NCBI RefSeq assembly: GCF_017114995.1
Contig: NZ_JABXKL010000048.1
Coordinates: 25,613 to 89,612, forward strand
Direction: 5' to 3'
Origin: Nostoc sp. NMS9
GTDB taxonomy: Bacteria > Cyanobacteriota > Cyanobacteriia > Cyanobacteriales > Nostocaceae
Length of the DNA: 64,000 nucleotides
In this document: positions 28,472 through 36,980 of the stretch, piece by piece
Layout of the letters: the number at the start of each line of letters is the position of its first letter
Numbering within the stretch: position 1 is the first letter of the stretch
Made by a program: the position numbers and the translations under genes
Notes under the pieces: model-generated
What the model saw: the letters and a program-made list of their open reading frames with translations, nothing else
Databases searched by the model: none
Told to the model about the DNA's origin: nothing

Positions 28472-29537
28472 AGGCTATATCTGCTGATACTGAATTTACT
28501 ACCTGGCTCAGTTCTTGGAGTTTAGCTGCTACTATACCATTGGTTAATAATTCTTCTGCTTTAGCTAAACCCTCTGCCATATCTGAACAAATACCACTCC
28601 GCCAGAGATAAAATCCGCCATTCCACAAGGCTGTTTGCATTAATTCACCTGGTTTACCTGCTAAAACCGCTTGAATATCCGCCACCAGTTCTTCAGTAGT
28701 TCCAAGGGGTACGTTCTTGGTAGTAAAGCCGTAATCACGCGGTACGAGGTGCAATCGTTCTACCTCTTGGGGTGCTACAGATGAGGATAAGCTGATGATT
28801 GCAGTGCGATCGCGTGGTAAGTCGCAACTACCTTCCAATCCTTTGACTAATGTAAATTTTGTTACTCCCCGCAGTCCTAAAGCTATCTGAAACATTCCTT
28901 CTGTCGGCGGATGGACAAACCCTGCAATTACGTGAGCATGCCCAGCATAAGGACACCAAATTAGCTCCATTGTCGCCAACGGCGGACGTTTGCCAAGTTG
29001 GTCGCGGTACTCCCAAATACTTGTAGTTAAGGGAAAATGCTGAGGTAGATAGATAAAGCCGATTCCCGTTTGCTCAAATACTTGTTGAGTTTTTGCTAGG
29101 GGTAAGGTAGTCCAATCGACTCCTAAACCCTGCCAAATATCTATCAGAGGTAAGCCATACTTAGTTGGTAGGCGATCGCTACCATGCATTACCACTGGTT
29201 GTCCCACTGCGGCGAGTAGTAAAGCTGTTACCGGACTAATTGGTGCTGTGCGTGTCCTACCATCATAGGGGATGCCAAGAGCGATCACTGGTCGCCCAGA
29301 GGCTATGGGTTGCAGTTTTGGCCCCAGTTCTTCATAAGCATCCAACATTCCAGCTAACTCTTCTCCCGTAGGACGCTTGATTCGGTGAGCAATCAAAAAG
29401 GCTCCAATTTGGGCTGGTGTCGCTTCACCCAGCAGCATCATTTTAATAGCGGTGGCTGCTTGGGCGCGAGTTAAATTCTCGGCTGTGTGGTTTCCGCTGC
29501 CTACTTTTTGCAGAAATTCCCGAAATACATTGCTCAT
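28443..29537 (-). CDS. TrpD2-like (anthranilate phosphoribosyltransferase family) protein
   Basis: 364 residues. The N-terminal helical domain (ENLTRAQAATAIKMMLLGEA, PAQIGAFLIAHRIKRPTGEE) and the glycosyltransferase family 3 core (PYDGRTRTAPISPVTALLLA, VVMHGSDRLPTKYG) match TrpD-fold proteins. The canonical GTGGD PRPP-binding motif of TrpD appears as GIPYDGRTR, so it belongs to the TrpD2/YbiB branch, whose members bind nucleic acids rather than make tryptophan. It overlaps the LCP gene tail to tail. Confidence 0.85.
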   Translation of the reverse strand: MSNVFREFLQKVGSGNHTAENLTRAQAATAIKMMLLGEATPAQIGAFLIAHRIKRPTGEELAGMLDAYEELGPKLQPIASGRPVIALGIPYDGRTRTAPISPVTALLLAAVGQPVVMHGSDRLPTKYGLPLIDIWQGLGVDWTTLPLAKTQQVFEQTGIGFIYLPQHFPLTTSIWEYRDQLGKRPPLATMELIWCPYAGHAHVIAGFVHPPTEGMFQIALGLRGVTKFTLVKGLEGSCDLPRDRTAIISLSSSVAPQEVERLHLVPRDYGFTTKNVPLGTTEELVADIQAVLAGKPGELMQTALWNGGFYLWRSGICSDMAEGLAKAEELLTNGIVAAKLQELSQVVNSVSADIAFRVSTTSPK

Positions 29538-30195
29538 TTTTCCTTTGTCCTCTGTCCACCGTCATTTGTCTATTGTCCTTTGTCTTTCGTGATAAGCGAA
29601 AATGACTAATGACCGAATATTGGATTTTGGATTTAATAAATAAATGTAAGTTCGACTAACTAAAAATAGCAGGATGTTGAGCAGGTAAGTCTTGGGGGTA
29701 GATATCAAGAAATGGTTGTTAAAACAAATAAGTATAAGCAGTCAAACCCGCAATTAACTTGACAATTAAATTTAAAACATTACGATGTCTAAAGTCCGTA
29801 AAATACATTGATAATCAGGACTTACAGGCAGTTTTAACATCAATTCATAATCAAGCCAAAAACGCTAAGAATAAGACTTTTATTATTGCCCAGCAATGGT
29901 TTCAAGCTGATTTACAGACGTATTTGGTATCCCATATACTGAAGAACCAAAATTTTTATACTTCTTTAGATAGATTGTATTACATGCTTAATTATTGGTA
30001 GTTGTTAGAGAACAGGCGCCTGAGGGCAAGAAATTTTAGCACATCATTCGTGTAAGCGCGGTCGCCGCCGCAACAATCCAGGTTTTTTCTACACTTTAAG
30101 AAAAGAAATTTTTTGTCCAAAGTCCAAGTATAGTTCGACGCGTCAAGACTAAAGCAGTTAACAAAAATCACTTTTGATTCGGGAGAGAAATCTAA
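29538..30195. other. region upstream of the repeat-peptide gene; weak ORF only
   Basis: A plus-strand frame from TTG 29759 to 30001 (80 codons) reads as an AT-rich Lys/Asn/Tyr protein that I do not recognise; it has no ribosome-binding site and may be chance or a remnant. The rest (30002-30195) probably carries the promoter for the 71-residue peptide gene. GTCGCCGCCG is an unusual GC-rich patch at about 30061-30070. Confidence 0.4.
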
Positions 30196-30411
30196 ATGAT
30201 TATTAACGACTTGAACTACTTAGAGCAAGCTGAATCCGCAAACACTTTAGTAGGCGGAAGTAACTACGGCAAGGGCTATGGCAAAGACTACGGCAAGGTC
30301 TACGTCAAGGTCTATAGCAAGGTCTATGGCAAAGACTACGGCAAGGTCTATGGCAAAGACTACGGCAAGGTCTATGGCAAAGACTATGGCAAGGGCTATG
30401 GCAAAGACTAG
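30196..30411 (+). CDS. candidate RiPP/secreted precursor peptide with twelve Y-x-K-x repeats
   Basis: 71 residues from an ATG preceded by GGGAGAG. Residues 1-21 look like a double-glycine leader (MIINDLNYLEQAESANTLVGG), the kind cut by C39 peptidase-ABC exporters. After Ser-Asn, residues 24-71 are exactly twelve tetrads of Tyr-(Gly/Val/Ser)-Lys-(Gly/Asp/Val), giving 12 Tyr and 12 Lys in register. The DNA has a matching 12/24-bp period (TATGGCAAAGACTACGGCAA). A terminator follows at 30553, then a GNAT-TPR gene that is a plausible modifying enzyme. No exporter is in the window. It could instead be a structural or adhesive secreted peptide. Confidence 0.75.
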   Translation: MIINDLNYLEQAESANTLVGGSNYGKGYGKDYGKVYVKVYSKVYGKDYGKVYGKDYGKVYGKDYGKGYGKD

Positions 30412-30552
30412 AAATTGAGTGAGTGTTGTGGAACCCAAATGGTTGTGTAACCTTCTCAGCGTGCTGGAGCTTACGTTTTCTACCATTTCGGAATCGCCGC
30501 AACCTCATACTTGCAAACCTGGGTTCTTCCACTTTAGCTTTTGATAGTTCAC

Positions 30553-30607
30553 AAATCTCCTGGCTCTTGAAAGCGATACTTGGCCGCTTTCACCCAGGAG
30601 ATTTTTT
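30553..30607 (+). terminator. strong rho-independent terminator between precursor and GNAT-TPR gene
   Basis: AAATCTCCTGG (30553-30563) pairs with CCAGGAGATTT (30594-30604), and an inner GAAAGCG pairs with CGCTTTC; a run of six T follows. It lies 142 bp after the peptide stop and 38 bp before the downstream ATG, so it may act as a partial terminator setting the peptide to enzyme ratio. Confidence 0.85.
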
Positions 30608-30644
30608 GCAACTGCGTCACCTTACATCTGCCAAAGAGTTCAGT

Positions 30645-32996
30645 ATGAAAGACATCGAAATTGAGATCATTGATAATTTTGAAACGTTTCAAACGATCAG
30701 AAACCATTGGGACTCCGTATACAAAACCGATTCTGAAGCTCAATTTTTCTTGTCTTGGACTTGGCTATCTGGTGTGCTGATGAAAAAATTGCGCAGCCAT
30801 TCCCGTGCCGCGTGGTTTATATTAGCGGCAAAATCAACTGCCCCGACTTCAGAGTATGTGGCATTTTTTCCGCTAGAAATTGGGATCGCAGAACATCCCG
30901 AAGGCTGGCTCCAGAGTCGTCTGTCGATGATGGGAGTTGCAGATTCAGAGCATCTTGGGTTTATTTGCTTGCCAGAATACGAAGCAGCAGTCACTTCTGC
31001 CTTTGCCCAATTCTTTCAGCAACAGCAGGAAACTTGGTCTATTTTTGAAGTCGAAAATATTCAAACGAGCAAAGGTCGAATGAGTCGGTTCCTGGATCAG
31101 TTCTCCACAGAAGCCTTTGAATTGGCACAACAGGAACAGTTGAGCGATTTAGTAGATCAAATCGATAATAGCATTGTTCCGTACATCGCTTTGCCAGACG
31201 ACTGGGAACAGTACCTGCAAACCGTCGTCAGCTCCAACACTCGACAGAAAATCAGACGCCTCTTGAGAAAAGTTGAAAGCTCCAACGAGTTCCACCTGAC
31301 TCAGGTCAACGCAGAGAATTTAGATCTTCATCTAGAGATCCTCTTAGGATTTTGGCAAACCAATTGGGAAGGCAGAAAAGGCGCAGACTACTGCCAAAAA
31401 ATCGTAGAGAACGTCGGGTTGGTTTTGCGTCATAGCTTTGAACACCAAACCTTATACTTACCAGTACTCTGGCAAGGAAACCAACCGCTGGGTGCGATCG
31501 CAAACCTAATGGATTTTGATCGCAAAACGGCTCTCTTCTTCATGGCAGGTCGAGACGACAACGTAAAAGAGCTTTCTTCTGGTCTGGTTCTTCATGCCTA
31601 TGGGATTCAACATGCGATCGACAATAAATTTAAAGTCTATGATTTCCTGATCGGCAACGAGGCATACAAGTTTTCGTTTGGAGCCAAAGCCCGTCAGATC
31701 AAAACCATGCTGATCCAGCCCAAGCGATCGCACCAAAATCAAGCGCTAAATTTAAGAACAATTCCGGAAGCGCTCCACCGTTTTGGCCATTACCAACAAA
31801 CCAACCGACTCGATCTAGCAGAGCAAGGCTATCGTCAAATTCTGAACGTGCAACCTCAACACCCAGGCGCACTCTATCGGTTAGGAGTCTTGATGCACCA
31901 CAAAGGAAAGTACTCAATCGCTGAAGAGTTGTTCAGATATGTCCTTGAGCTGCAACCTCAAGATGTGAAAGCCTGGTTTAGTTTAGGCAACTTGCATCAA
32001 GCTCAAAATCAATTACCAGAAGCACAAGCAGCATATCAGCAAGCTTTAGCACTCCCCTCCGAATCCTCAATGCTTTCATCAGCAATCCATCATAATCTTG
32101 GCTATACGTTGCAACAACAGAATCAATGGGAAGCCGCGATCGCACATTACCAAAAATCCCAAGAACTCCAGCCCAACTCCATCGAAGCAGAAGTAATTTT
32201 GGCAAATGCTCGCTACGCCCAGGGAACATTACCCCCAGAAAAGCAGCTGCATTACGCTACCCTCAACTATGAATTGGGTAGTAAACGAAAACAGGTAGGT
32301 GATTTAAAGGTTGCGATCGAATACTATCGCCAATCCATCACAATGCAGCCCACTCTAGCAGAAGCTCACTATCACCTCGGCATCGCATTCCAAAAACTAG
32401 GAAACTTGGACGAGGCGATCGCATATTACCAAAGCGCCCAAGCCCTGCAACCCAACTATCTTGAAGCCGAAGTTAGTTTAGCGAATGCTCTTTATGCTCA
32501 GGGAAAGCTACCCTCAGAAAAACAAGCGGATTATGCTGCCCTCAATTATAAATTAGGCAACCACTGCAAACAGGCAGATGATTTAGAAACTGCAACGGAA
32601 TACTATCGGCAATCTCTCGTCCTAAATCCAAACCAACCAGAAGTTCACTATCATCTAGGATTTGCCCTACAAGAACAAGGAAACTTGGACGATGCGATCG
32701 CACATTACCAAAGCGCCCAAGCCCTGCGACCCAACTACCTTGAAGCCGAGGTAGGAATCGCAACCGTCTTCTATGCACAAGATAAACTATCCGCAGCGGA
32801 TCGAGATCGCTATGCTGCACTCAATTACGATTTGGGCAAGGTTCACCACCAATCAGGAGATATCAAAGCTGCAATCAAATACTATCAGCGAGCGATCGGA
32901 CTAAAACCAGATTTGACAGAGGTTCGCGATCGTCTACGCCAAGCACTGCAAGAAGAGGACGGTATTAAAATTAAGGTCAGTCGGGCGAAACAATAG
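30645..32996 (+). CDS. BioF2/FemAB-like GNAT fused to TPR repeats
   Basis: 783 residues from the ATG at 30645; the open frame runs upstream to 30423 but crosses the terminator hairpin. Residues about 1-365 are a double-GNAT, FemAB/BioF2-like (Acetyltransf_6) module: IRNHWDSVYKTDSEAQFFLSW, NTRQKIRRLLRKVE, ILLGFWQTNWEGRKGADYCQ, VLWQGNQPLGAIANLMDF, SSGLVLHAYGIQHAID, YDFLIGNEAYKFSFGAK. From about residue 372 to the end are about nine TPR-like repeats, two of them near-identical (LDEAIAYYQSAQALQPNYLE and LDDAIAHYQSAQALRPNYLE). Such enzymes acylate or aminoacylate amino groups. The adjacent Lys-rich precursor is a candidate substrate, which is inference from context. Confidence 0.85.
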   Translation: MKDIEIEIIDNFETFQTIRNHWDSVYKTDSEAQFFLSWTWLSGVLMKKLRSHSRAAWFILAAKSTAPTSEYVAFFPLEIGIAEHPEGWLQSRLSMMGVADSEHLGFICLPEYEAAVTSAFAQFFQQQQETWSIFEVENIQTSKGRMSRFLDQFSTEAFELAQQEQLSDLVDQIDNSIVPYIALPDDWEQYLQTVVSSNTRQKIRRLLRKVESSNEFHLTQVNAENLDLHLEILLGFWQTNWEGRKGADYCQKIVENVGLVLRHSFEHQTLYLPVLWQGNQPLGAIANLMDFDRKTALFFMAGRDDNVKELSSGLVLHAYGIQHAIDNKFKVYDFLIGNEAYKFSFGAKARQIKTMLIQPKRSHQNQALNLRTIPEALHRFGHYQQTNRLDLAEQGYRQILNVQPQHPGALYRLGVLMHHKGKYSIAEELFRYVLELQPQDVKAWFSLGNLHQAQNQLPEAQAAYQQALALPSESSMLSSAIHHNLGYTLQQQNQWEAAIAHYQKSQELQPNSIEAEVILANARYAQGTLPPEKQLHYATLNYELGSKRKQVGDLKVAIEYYRQSITMQPTLAEAHYHLGIAFQKLGNLDEAIAYYQSAQALQPNYLEAEVSLANALYAQGKLPSEKQADYAALNYKLGNHCKQADDLETATEYYRQSLVLNPNQPEVHYHLGFALQEQGNLDDAIAHYQSAQALRPNYLEAEVGIATVFYAQDKLSAADRDRYAALNYDLGKVHHQSGDIKAAIKYYQRAIGLKPDLTEVRDRLRQALQEEDGIKIKVSRAKQ

Positions 32997-33068
32997 AAGC
33001 CAAGTGCGCAATTGAAAATCGCTGTAAGATGTATAGCGCTTTATTGACTTAATTCTCAATAATCACAA

Positions 33069-33135
33069 AGACGCGATAAATCGCCGTCTCTACAAAACGA
33101 CTGATTATATGTAGAGACGGTGATTCATCGCGTCT
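33069..33135. repeat. 26-bp inverted repeat (hairpin element)
   Basis: AGACGCGATAAATCGCCGTCTCTACA at 33069-33094 pairs with TGTAGAGACGGTGATTCATCGCGTCT at 33110-33135 with two mismatches around a 15-nt loop. A related half-site, GAGACGCGATGAATCGCGTCTGTACA, lies at 3222-3247. Confidence 0.8.
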
Positions 33136-33232
33136 CTTGCCTTAACCCAACAGTATTGCCCAGTCTTTGACTGTCCATACATTCATTAAGTCAGAGATTC
33201 AATGAATAGACTATTACCAAATCACCTTTTTA

Positions 33233-33862
33233 CTACACTACATATATAGTGAAATTAACTAGGTTATCTTGACCAAATCGCAGTAAATCGCCGTTAAGTA
33301 GGCGATACTGCATACCGGGGGTCAGAGGATTGTTGTTTAAATAAATACCATTTGTACTCATATCAACAATCATGTAAGAATTTTGCGACCAGTCCCAATC
33401 GACTCGCGCATGACGACGAGAGACTATTCCCTCACTGGGAATACCAGTCAAGTCAATTTCTGGTGGCGCTATTCCTGGACTCTGACTGCGGCGACCAATA
33501 TAACCTCCTTCGCCAACGAGGTGAAATTCTCTGCCGCTGCTATGAATCAGTTTTAAGGCTGGCGCTCTTTGAGCCGGAGGGGTATAAACAGGCGGTGTTG
33601 GTTGATAGGAAACTCTTGGCTGATAGACTGTTGAATAATCAACGGGGGCTTGTTGGGGAGCTTGGTAGTTAGGTTGCTCTGTGGCTGGGCGCTGATACTG
33701 AACAGGCGGTTGTTGAATAGGCGGAGGTTGACTAGGTGGTTGTGGTGTAGGAGAAACTACATTACCCACAGGGGTGGAACACCAGGGACAAACCTTAGCA
33801 TTGTTAGGCAGGGCGCGGTTAAAATATTCGCAACTAGGATTAGGGCACCGATTTGCAGGCAT
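33233..33862 (-). CDS. zinc-ribbon / Pro-Gln-rich / FHA domain protein
   Basis: 209 residues in three parts. Residues 6-28 are a CPNPSC...CPWC zinc ribbon; about 34-98 are a Pro/Gln/Tyr-rich linker; about 100-209 are an FHA phosphothreonine-binding domain (GGYIGRRSQS, IVSRRHARVDWDW, MSTNGIYLNNNPL). The start overlaps the 3' end of the pseudokinase gene by 23 bp, indicating coupling. FHA domains read phosphothreonine marks, so a Ser/Thr kinase partner is expected; the nearest active one is the CHASE2 kinase at 45835. Confidence 0.88.
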   Translation of the reverse strand: MPANRCPNPSCEYFNRALPNNAKVCPWCSTPVGNVVSPTPQPPSQPPPIQQPPVQYQRPATEQPNYQAPQQAPVDYSTVYQPRVSYQPTPPVYTPPAQRAPALKLIHSSGREFHLVGEGGYIGRRSQSPGIAPPEIDLTGIPSEGIVSRRHARVDWDWSQNSYMIVDMSTNGIYLNNNPLTPGMQYRLLNGDLLRFGQDNLVNFTIYVV

Positions 33863-35978
33863 AAGATTTTATATCATCAGGCATAGGTTGTAAAGCTACA
33901 AGACCTACTTTACTAAGTAAACACTGACCCTGACGAGTGGTTAGCATCTGGGCAAATGTAGAACCACCAAGCAGGCGGCTGTTGTCTTTAGGGTACACTA
34001 CAAAAATAGGGTATCCCAGAGGGTAGCTTTGGAAAGTTGTGACATCAACATAATAATCATCATGCTGACACAAGTCATCTGAGGGATTAATTGAGCGCCG
34101 ATCGCGCTTTTGAAACAGAGGTTGAATAGCGGACTTTTTAGCATCTGCGATCGCTAGAGAATAGCCAGTACACTGACTCGAAGTTTTACTGATAATTCCA
34201 AAACTGATAATACCAGTGGTTCGCCCCTCTAAAGTCTCACTGCGTATTAGGTTTTGGGTTTTTGTCGTATCAAGTTTAGTAACTTTTGCTGCAAATAAAG
34301 CTTCGTCTTGAGGAGCATTTTTGAGAACTATTTCTTGAAATTTACTGATTGCTTCTGGTTCAGTTGGGGCAAAAGGTTTCACAGGCAGATTTGGAAGTTT
34401 GGGACTAATCTGCTGCCAATTAGTAATTTTGCCTGTGTAAATTTGACGCAATTGTTCAAGATTGATTTGCCCCCCAAGAGCATTAGCAAGATTTGAGTCT
34501 CTTTTATTAAATGCTACAAAAACAAGTAAACCATCATAGGCTACTGCTTTTTTAGCCAGTTTATCTGTAATGTTGTCTACCAAACTAGTAATTGCAAAAT
34601 CTTTTTTGTTTGTTTGGACTTCTTCGAGACTTTTAATCTGATTATTTATATTTGATGACAAAACAGATTTATAGTCAAATGTTGCTGTTGCATCTGGCTT
34701 TGGTCTGGTCAATAAATCTCCTAAACGACTGTTGTCCACTAATTGCGTTAAAACAAAACTCCATGTACTATCTTTTTCTCCTGTGTAAGTAAATTGTCCA
34801 GAAGGAACGTTAGGGACTTCTGAAAAATTCCGCACAAGTCTAGACCATTGGATATATTGATTAGGACTAGCTGTTTTCCTGCCCCAAAGCCAATACCAAA
34901 TTCCCCCACCAAGTAGTAATAAAAGCAGGATTACTAGTAAAAGTAAGGGCATTGGCAAAGGCTTTTTTATTTCTTGAGAACCTGGCGATCGCACTGAACT
35001 TGAATTTTTAGCACGATCTTCTTGAGGAAGTTTTAGCAGTGCTTGACGAGCCGCTTCTGCACTCTCGAAAGGAGTTTCCAGCCTAATTAAACGATAAATA
35101 AATTGCTTTAAATGGCTATCGGTATCTGGCCATTGTTGATGATCTCTAGGATCGAGAGGCTGGTTAGATGAAAAATTAGTTGTCCGCCCTGCCCATAAAT
35201 AAAAGGCTAACAATCCTAATAATTCTAAATCTTGCTCAGGCCTGGCGGGAGCAGGTTGAGGAATAATCGGTGGAATAAATAAGTTTTCCCAGATAGCTAA
35301 ATCACAAAAGTATATAGAAAACTTTTGATTATTTTCTACTTTAATTAAAGTACTATCTAAATTGATATTGCCGTGAGTGATACCCAGTTGTGTTTGATTG
35401 GAGGGAAAACGCAGCTTTTGGGTGTGGAGAAACTGGAGAGTTTGTAAACCTTGATTTAGTACCTCACGCACATCAAGAGATGTCATTGCCCCCTTTTCTA
35501 TGAGATACTTACCTAAAGTTTGGGATGACTCTATGCCTTGAGTAATTAAATAGCAGCGTTCTCCTTTTACATCCGCAATCGCTTCTTTAGTTTCCACAAG
35601 ACGGAAGTTTTGAACTCGACTATCGGCTAAACTTACCCCACCCACCCGTTTAAAAATCTCTTTCCGCTTTTGAGTCTCACTTTCATTAAAAGAACGATTG
35701 GGGAGCAGGTATTCTTTGATGATTACAGGTTGTTTGTCTTTAAGTTGAACACCTGAGTATAAGCGGCCTAAACCCCGCACACCGACAAAATTAGCTATTT
35801 GATAAGTTCCCTGACTTCCTTTAATCTCAGCCTCCTGTGGTAAAGTTGCTGGAAAACCACATTCCAAGCAAAACTTAGCGCCCTTGATTTGCTGCGCCGT
35901 TTGGAAGGGGCGATCGCAACTTAAGGGAGAATTGTACGAGCAGGGGTATTGTTGATAAAAAGATTCAAATGAAGCCAT
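33840..35978 (-). CDS. pseudokinase - transmembrane - PstS-like binding-protein fusion
   Basis: 712 residues. An N-terminal Cys-rich stretch (CSYNSPLSC, FCLECGF) precedes a protein-kinase-like domain, about residues 55-320. It keeps a VAIK-like Lys (PVIIKEYLLP) but has THGNINLDST where HRDxxxxN should be and CDLAIWE in place of DFG, so it is probably a pseudokinase. A single transmembrane helix lies at about 338-365 (a Leu-rich run). The extracytoplasmic half has a phosphate-binding-protein-like fold (LRQIYTGKITNWQQISPKLP, TTGIISFGIIS). It is co-oriented with and overlaps the FHA gene. It looks like a receptor linking an external ligand to FHA or kinase signalling. Confidence 0.8.
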   Translation of the reverse strand: MASFESFYQQYPCSYNSPLSCDRPFQTAQQIKGAKFCLECGFPATLPQEAEIKGSQGTYQIANFVGVRGLGRLYSGVQLKDKQPVIIKEYLLPNRSFNESETQKRKEIFKRVGGVSLADSRVQNFRLVETKEAIADVKGERCYLITQGIESSQTLGKYLIEKGAMTSLDVREVLNQGLQTLQFLHTQKLRFPSNQTQLGITHGNINLDSTLIKVENNQKFSIYFCDLAIWENLFIPPIIPQPAPARPEQDLELLGLLAFYLWAGRTTNFSSNQPLDPRDHQQWPDTDSHLKQFIYRLIRLETPFESAEAARQALLKLPQEDRAKNSSSVRSPGSQEIKKPLPMPLLLLVILLLLLLGGGIWYWLWGRKTASPNQYIQWSRLVRNFSEVPNVPSGQFTYTGEKDSTWSFVLTQLVDNSRLGDLLTRPKPDATATFDYKSVLSSNINNQIKSLEEVQTNKKDFAITSLVDNITDKLAKKAVAYDGLLVFVAFNKRDSNLANALGGQINLEQLRQIYTGKITNWQQISPKLPNLPVKPFAPTEPEAISKFQEIVLKNAPQDEALFAAKVTKLDTTKTQNLIRSETLEGRTTGIISFGIISKTSSQCTGYSLAIADAKKSAIQPLFQKRDRRSINPSDDLCQHDDYYVDVTTFQSYPLGYPIFVVYPKDNSRLLGGSTFAQMLTTRQGQCLLSKVGLVALQPMPDDIKSYACKSVP

Positions 35979-36264
35979 ATAAGCAATTCAAAATTCAAAA
36001 TTCAAAATGAAAAACTTTCTGTTGGCAAACATCCTGACTACTGAATTATATGCCAATACAGTTCAGTGAAGCATTTATTTCTTCTCTTCCTTTGCGTCCT
36101 TCTCTGACGAGACGCTGCGCGAATGCGTCCTTTGCGGTTCGTTAAAAAAATTGAATTTAACAAATAGTTTTAGCCTTAACCTAACCGTATTGGATTATAT
36201 GCAAGTTAAATGTGGAATAGCTTACAAACAGTTTCGTGAATTGCGTCTATTCCTTCCTGAGCTA

Positions 36265-36945
36265 TCAAGCGTGAACTAATCCTAGCTTGAGGGCAGTCAC
36301 AATCGCTTGAGTCCGGCTAGTAACCTTCAATTTTTCAAAAATACTGGTGAGATGCGCCTTAACAGTAGCAACTGTTACATATAAATGTTTAGCGATTTCT
36401 TCATTAGAAGCACCTTGAGTTAACCAGTATAAAACCTCTTGCTCTCTTTCAGTTAAATGCACCTCATGACATGCTTTCACACAAGAATCTGAATAAGCCT
36501 GAAAAAACCGGAAAAATCGACTAGCAACTTCTGAAGGTAGATAAATTTCTGACCTAGTTACAGTGTCAATAGCCTCACACAATTGGGTTGCCACACGATT
36601 TTTAAACACATAACCTGCGGCTCCCCCCTGCATCGCTCTAAAAATCCAGTCATCTTCTTGATGAGCCGACAATACTAAAACTTTGCCACTGTAAGCAGCT
36701 TCTTTAAGACGTGCCAGAACTGTAATTCCATCACATCCTTTCAATTGCATATCCAGCAAAATTAAATCTGGACACTTCTGAGTTGTAAACTTTAAAACCT
36801 GCTCAACAGAATCTGCATCACCAATAACTTCTACAGCTAACGCCGAATTAATACTATAAAAATTTAGTAGAGTACGTAACCCTTGACGAAACCGTTCTTC
36901 ATCATCTACGAGTAAAACTGAAAGTTTATTACTATCATTAGCCAT
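36265..36945 (-). CDS. NarL/FixJ-type response regulator
   Basis: 226 residues. The receiver domain has the acidic pocket LLVDDEERF, phospho-acceptor in LILLDMQLKG, and the Lys in GYVFKNR. The C-terminal LuxR helix-turn-helix has LTEREQEVLYWLTQGASNEE, IAKHLYVTVATVKAHLTSIF. It lies 35 bp downstream of the histidine kinase on the same strand, so the two form a two-component pair. Targets are unknown; the divergent tail-like cluster is the closest candidate. Confidence 0.93.
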   Translation of the reverse strand: MANDSNKLSVLLVDDEERFRQGLRTLLNFYSINSALAVEVIGDADSVEQVLKFTTQKCPDLILLDMQLKGCDGITVLARLKEAAYSGKVLVLSAHQEDDWIFRAMQGGAAGYVFKNRVATQLCEAIDTVTRSEIYLPSEVASRFFRFFQAYSDSCVKACHEVHLTEREQEVLYWLTQGASNEEIAKHLYVTVATVKAHLTSIFEKLKVTSRTQAIVTALKLGLVHA

Positions 36946-36980
36946 CTTTTTAATTACGAATTACGGATTACGGATGCGAA

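Noticed and set aside
29759..30001. 80-codon open frame upstream of the repeat peptide, possibly a second small gene of the locus
   Set aside because: TTG start, no ribosome-binding site, no leader-like features; kept only as a note in the intergenic entry.
30247..30532. Minus-strand open frames opposite the Y-x-K-x peptide
   Set aside because: They are the antisense of the tandem codon repeat and have no start signals or family resemblance.
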